Shown here in pieces: positions 5,455-6,268 of a DNA stretch of 6,268 nucleotides; within the stretch, counting starts at the first letter, position 1, and each line of letters starts with the position of its first letter. Source of the DNA: Bifidobacterium breve. GTDB taxonomy: Bacteria; Bacteroidota; Bacteroidia; Cytophagales; UBA9547. The notes below the pieces were generated by a model that saw only the letters and a list, made by a program, of their open reading frames with translations, did no database searches and was not told the origin of the DNA. Where the stretch lies: NCBI GenBank assembly GCA_943325655.2, contig CALPQG020000168.1:1-6268 (forward strand). Reading direction: 5' to 3'. The position numbers and the translations under genes were made by a program.

Positions 5455-6268
5455 ATGTGCTTTAGAAGATTATTGTTGTTAATGATATGGTCACTGTTTA
5501 TGACAGTATATGCTTTTGCTCAACCCGGCAAAAGAGGAAATAGTGAATTTTTAAACCTGAGAACACCTGATATTTCTCCGATAAAGGCAGATACCACTAT
5601 TATTCATATAGATGAAGGCGATGAATTTGATGAATATTCAGACGCTTCGAAATCAGTTTTTGACCCAAGAAAAAAGCTTTCGATTACCTCTGAAGATACC
5701 ACCAGTATTTCCGATGGCGACATCAGCATCGTGGAAGTTGCAGAAGAAATAAAATTGGATTGTGTGTGGGTAAAGATTGCCGAATATTATTCTGTTTGGG
5801 ATTCGAGGAGTGTAAACCCTTACAGGATTGACCACACCCGTTTTAATGATACCGTCCAAATCGTTTTGTATGATTCTACCCAAGGGCGTTACTGGTCGGT
5901 TCCTGTAAAACAAACAGAAGTAACGAGTGATTTTGGTACTAGGAAATACCGTTGGCATTATGGTACTGATTTAGAATTGGATATTGGAGATTCCATTTTT
6001 GCAGCCTTCGATGGTATTGTCAGGATTAGTAAATTTGATGCCGGTGGCTATGGTAATTATGTCATGGTAAGGCATTATAACAGCTTAGAAACCCTTTACG
6101 GGCACTTGGTTAAAAGTCTAGTAGAAGTGGGGCAATATGTCAAAGCGGGTGAACTGATTGGCTGGGGTGGAAACACTGGCCGAAGTACGGGGCCGCATTT
6201 GCATTATGAAGTAAGGTTTGAGGGTTCAGCCATTGATGCCGAATATTTCTACGACTTTGAAGAAGAAC
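5455..6268 (+). CDS. Secreted M23-family zinc metallopeptidase (LytM/lysostaphin type), 3'-partial
   Basis: 271 codons are visible and the frame is open at the right edge. ATG 5455 is the first start after an in-frame TAG at 5431-5433 and gives a good Sec signal peptide: CFRR, then LLLLMIWSLFMTVYAFA, with cleavage likely after residue 22 before QPGK. Residues 23-100 are acidic and low in recognisable motifs (DEGDEFDEYSD). Residues 103-150 contain WVKIAEYYSVWDSRSVNPY and LYD...YWSVP, which appears to be a region preceding the peptidase domain in some Bacteroidota relatives. The M23 domain spans about 154-260: HxxxD at H168/D172 and HxH at H248/H250 give the zinc ligands (H168, D172, H250), with H217 (LYGHL) and H248 as the catalytic histidines, all as in LytM. 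The family cleaves peptide cross-links in peptidoglycan, so a periplasmic cell-wall hydrolase is likely. The visible part ends YFYDFEEE, probably near the true C-terminus. It is divergently transcribed from its left neighbour. Confidence 0.93.
   Translation, partial: MCFRRLLLLMIWSLFMTVYAFAQPGKRGNSEFLNLRTPDISPIKADTTIIHIDEGDEFDEYSDASKSVFDPRKKLSITSEDTTSISDGDISIVEVAEEIKLDCVWVKIAEYYSVWDSRSVNPYRIDHTRFNDTVQIVLYDSTQGRYWSVPVKQTEVTSDFGTRKYRWHYGTDLELDIGDSIFAAFDGIVRISKFDAGGYGNYVMVRHYNSLETLYGHLVKSLVEVGQYVKAGELIGWGGNTGRSTGPHLHYEVRFEGSAIDAEYFYDFEEE

Noticed and set aside
5653..5958. Minus-strand frame of about 100 codons
   Set aside because: It lies wholly antisense to the M23 peptidase gene, whose frame carries a signal peptide and all catalytic motifs.
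2033..6268. The three envelope/secretion genes as a new multi-gene system
   Set aside because: They are in three separate orientations or units with their own terminators and large gaps, and are common Bacteroidota families. Nothing links them functionally beyond export.

Overview
The window looks like Bacteroidota (Flavobacteriia/Chitinophagia/Saprospiria-like) chromosome. Two long secreted proteins end in type-IX-secretion (T9SS) type A sorting domains. NHL, HYR, SprB-like and glycine-rich modules are present, all typical of that phylum's surface and secreted proteins. Intergenic DNA is AT-rich, no start has a clear Shine-Dalgarno sequence, and one TAnnTTTG -7 promoter match is visible. The exact lineage cannot be read from the sequence.

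Layout: (1) 2-1102, plus strand: the C-terminal part of an NHL-repeat secreted protein, its 5' end outside the window, followed by a strong intrinsic terminator (1142-1182). (2) 1183-1966: non-coding DNA packed with repeats. An 84/109-bp imperfect direct repeat (1199-1282 and 1796-1904) flanks a 485-bp segment (1286-1770) bounded by 20-bp inverted repeats, and that segment contains further nested repeats. (3) 1967-4210, minus strand: a 725-residue modular secreted protein with its own intrinsic terminator (1967-2006). (4) 4211-5454: a 1.24-kb AT-rich divergent intergenic region with no gene I can support. Near its right end is an exact third copy (19 bp) of the inverted-repeat end, about 120 bp before the next gene. 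(5) 5455-6268, plus strand: a secreted M23-family zinc metallopeptidase (LytM/lysostaphin fold) with all active-site residues, running off the right edge.

The three genes are separate transcription units: the first two converge, the last two diverge. The shared theme is the cell envelope and exported proteins. Two are predicted Sec+T9SS cargo, and the third is a Sec-exported peptidase that probably acts on peptidoglycan. Nothing shows that they form one pathway. I found no defence system, CRISPR array, RNA gene or intact transposase. The least ordinary parts are the repeat-built intergenic region with its matching distant end, and the domain composition of the 725-residue protein.
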